Shown here: positions 8,960-10,686 of the stretch, piece by piece
Position numbering within the stretch: the first letter of the stretch is position 1
Layout of the letters: each line of letters starts with the position of its first letter
Notes under the pieces: model-generated
What the model was told of the DNA's origin: nothing
The model's database searches: none
Seen by the model: the letters and a program-made list of their open reading frames with translations, nothing else
Position numbers and translations under genes: made by a program
Origin: Erwinia sp.
GTDB lineage: Bacteria; Pseudomonadota; Gammaproteobacteria; Enterobacterales; Enterobacteriaceae
Length of the DNA: 10,686 nt
NCBI GenBank assembly: GCA_003512805.1
Contig: DOOK01000157.1
Span: 1-10,686, forward strand
Direction: 5' to 3'

Positions 8960-10309
8960 CTAAGCCACCCAGTGAGGCAGTTTCATCGTCAGTTCAAGGC
9001 CACCATTTTTACCGTTTACCGCACTGACCTCCCCCTGATGCGCCAGGATCACCTTACGCACGATTGACAGCCCCAGACCGTATCCTTTTCCGGAAAGCGG
9101 TGAGTTCACGCGCACAAAAGGATCGAAAATACTGGAAAGCTTGTCGGCATCCACGCCCGGCCCCTGGTCGGTCACGCAGAGAGTGAGCCAGTTATTTTCC
9201 TGCTGCAAGACAATCCTGACCTGCTGCCCCTGCCCGGAAAAACGCAGCGCATTACGCACCACGTTTTCTACCGCCGAACGGATCAGGTTGGCATCGCCTT
9301 TTACCGTATAGTCGCCGTGCCGATCGGCATCCAGGGTGATGTCCACACCGGACCCCTGAGCCTCATAGCGCGCGTCATTAGCGACCGCTTCCAGCAGCCC
9401 AAGCAAATCGAAATACTGCTCGTGCGTCAGGTTCTGATGTCCGGCACGCGACAGTGTTAACAGTTCGCCGATCATTTTATCCAGCCGTCGAGCCTCTTCA
9501 TCGATTCTGTCGAGCGACTGCCCTACCGACTCCGGCGTTTGCCGCGCCAGCCCCGTTGCCAGCTGAAGACGCGCCAGCGGCGAGCGCAGCTCGTGAGAAA
9601 CGTCGTGCAGCAGCTCCTCACGTGCCCTGACTAAAACCGCCAGTCGCTCAACCATCGAGTCAAAATCCTGCGCCACCACCGACAGTTCGTCATGTCGCCG
9701 ACGCATTTCAGGAAACAGCCGCACGGAGAGATCGCCCCTGGCGACGCGGTCAAAACCCTCACGCAGCTGACGCATAGGCCGCGTCAGGTTCCACGCCAGA
9801 AATAAACTGAACAAAAGCCCCCCGCCGCCTGCCATAAACAGCATGGGTTCCGGCACGTTCAGAAAGCTGCGGTGACCGCCAACCATATGGCTATCCTCAC
9901 GCAGGCCCTGCACGTCATAGCGCAGCTGATATTGTCGACCATCGGCACCGGTCACCCATTCAATGACTTCTTCAGGAAACTTGCCAGGCCGCAGATCACG
10001 ATTGAGCATGCTTCGCGGCAGCTCCTGCGGCGGCTTTTCCATTACCCGCACCGAGAAAAAGCGGCGATCGTTAGCGGGCCAATCCGCCATCATATCGTCA
10101 AGCGCCTCCATACCGCCGCGCTGCAATACCGACACGGCCGACGTCATTTGCAGGTTAACGATGCGGCGGGCCGCCAGGTTTTCCGGCGGCTCGTGATGTT
10201 TGCCATAAACGGAGAAGCTCAGCCACAGCAGCTGGCTCATAAGCAGAAACGTCAGCCAGAAGCCCAGCAGGATCTTCCAGAAAAGCAGCCCGCGAAAGCC
10301 CGCCCTCAT
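8960..10309 (-). CDS. CpxA-like sensor histidine kinase
   Basis: A 449-residue inner-membrane kinase that presumably phosphorylates the response regulator encoded just upstream. A membrane segment at about 9-33 is followed by a periplasmic sensor region of about 115 residues (37-152), a second membrane segment at about 155-175, and a HAMP linker (about 174-228, LTRPMRQLREGFDRVARGDL). The dimerisation box HDVSHELRSPLARLQL has the phosphoacceptor His239. The ATP-binding domain shows the N box with Asn353 (VENVVRNALRFS), G1 DQGPGV (381-386), the F box IFDPFVR and G2 GKGYGLGLSIV. The His-box and HAMP regions resemble CpxA most, but the periplasmic part was not recognised; the signal is unknown. 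RssA of Serratia is another CpxA-like kinase that could be the closest named relative. The ATG overlaps the regulator's stop codon (ATGA). Confidence 0.92.
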   Translation of the reverse strand: MRAGFRGLLFWKILLGFWLTFLLMSQLLWLSFSVYGKHHEPPENLAARRIVNLQMTSAVSVLQRGGMEALDDMMADWPANDRRFFSVRVMEKPPQELPRSMLNRDLRPGKFPEEVIEWVTGADGRQYQLRYDVQGLREDSHMVGGHRSFLNVPEPMLFMAGGGGLLFSLFLAWNLTRPMRQLREGFDRVARGDLSVRLFPEMRRRHDELSVVAQDFDSMVERLAVLVRAREELLHDVSHELRSPLARLQLATGLARQTPESVGQSLDRIDEEARRLDKMIGELLTLSRAGHQNLTHEQYFDLLGLLEAVANDARYEAQGSGVDITLDADRHGDYTVKGDANLIRSAVENVVRNALRFSGQGQQVRIVLQQENNWLTLCVTDQGPGVDADKLSSIFDPFVRVNSPLSGKGYGLGLSIVRKVILAHQGEVSAVNGKNGGLELTMKLPHWVA

Positions 10310-10686
10310 CGGATACGGTAGCCGATACTGCGCACGGTTTCGATGGTAATGGCCTCGCAGGTTAAGGCGGAGAGTTTCTGACGGATATTGCTGATATGCA
10401 CATCCACGCTGCGATCGTAGGCTTCGCGAGGTCGACCCAGTCCCTTTTCCGACAGCTCGTCTTTGGAGACGACGCGGTCAGGCGAGCGCAGCAGCAGATC
10501 CAGCAGATTAAATTCCGATGCGGTGAGATCGAAGGGCTGCTTTTGCCATTCGCTGATGCGCGTAGCCGGGTTCAGCGTCAGTTCGCCCCAGTGGATCACC
10601 TCACGGCTTTCCACCACCATCGGCTGCTCCTCAACGCGGCGCAGCACGGCGCGCAGTCTGGCGACCAGCTCGCGCGGGTAGCAGGG
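10306..10686 (-). CDS. OmpR/CpxR-family response regulator, C-terminal part
   Basis: The window holds the last 126 residues of a two-component response regulator; the phosphorylated receiver domain lies mostly beyond the right edge. The visible part starts PCYPRELVARLRAVLRR, the final helix of the receiver, then a linker and an OmpR/PhoB winged-helix domain: LTASEFNLLDLLL, PDRVVSKDELSEKGLG, the recognition helix region YDRSVDVHISNIRQKL, and the wing IETVRSIGYRIR. This resembles CpxR. A GTG at 10647 could be mistaken for a start but encodes an internal valine. The stop codon overlaps the kinase ATG by 4 bp, so the two are translationally coupled and very likely cognate partners. Confidence 0.93.
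   Translation of the reverse strand, partial: PCYPRELVARLRAVLRRVEEQPMVVESREVIHWGELTLNPATRISEWQKQPFDLTASEFNLLDLLLRSPDRVVSKDELSEKGLGRPREAYDRSVDVHISNIRQKLSALTCEAITIETVRSIGYRIR

Noticed and set aside
10306..10647. GTG at 10647 as a start of a small separate DNA-binding protein
   Set aside because: The frame stays open to the window edge and the upstream residues PCYPRELVARLRA are the end of a receiver domain, so this is the middle of a full response regulator.

Overview
The window is a chromosomal segment from a gammaproteobacterium of the order Enterobacterales. The gene order ligA-zipA-cysZ-cysK-ptsH-ptsI-crr is the one known from Escherichia coli, and the proteins agree with E. coli at nearly every recalled functional motif. 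What follows crr differs: there is no pdxK or cysM, but a GntR-family regulator and a CpxA/CpxR-like two-component pair on the opposite strand. This and the Glu/Pro-rich ZipA linker suggest a relative such as Erwinia or Pantoea rather than Escherichia. That placement is inference.

Layout. Bases 1-2473 (minus strand) hold the 5' two thirds of ligA (NAD-dependent DNA ligase, running off the left edge) and complete zipA (division protein), with an intrinsic terminator squeezed between them. A divergent promoter region follows. Bases 2693-4551 (plus) carry cysZ and cysK, for sulfate uptake and cysteine synthesis, with a strong terminator after cysK. Bases 4605-4941 are the regulatory region of the pts operon, with a clear Cra (FruR) operator and two promoters recognisable from E. 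coli. Bases 4942-7659 (plus) are ptsH, ptsI and crr, which pass phosphate from PEP through EI and HPr to EIIA-Glc. The ptsH-ptsI gap is unusually long and holds a terminator-like hairpin inside a larger inverted repeat. A 14-bp-stem terminator ends the operon.

Bases 7755-8239 are a degenerate tandem array of about 20 units of 23-25 bp, alternating between two unit types so that the real period is 47 bp. It fills the convergent space between crr and gntR and runs through the stop codon of gntR. This is the least conventional element in the window.

Bases 8219-10686 (minus) hold, in transcription order, a partial OmpR-family response regulator, a CpxA-like sensor kinase overlapping it by 4 bp, and after 57 bp a GntR/FCD regulator that may have its own extended -10 promoter. 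The transcript of gntR would carry the repeat array as its 3' untranslated region. Apart from the array, the ptsH-ptsI element and the regulator cluster, the window is ordinary core genome.
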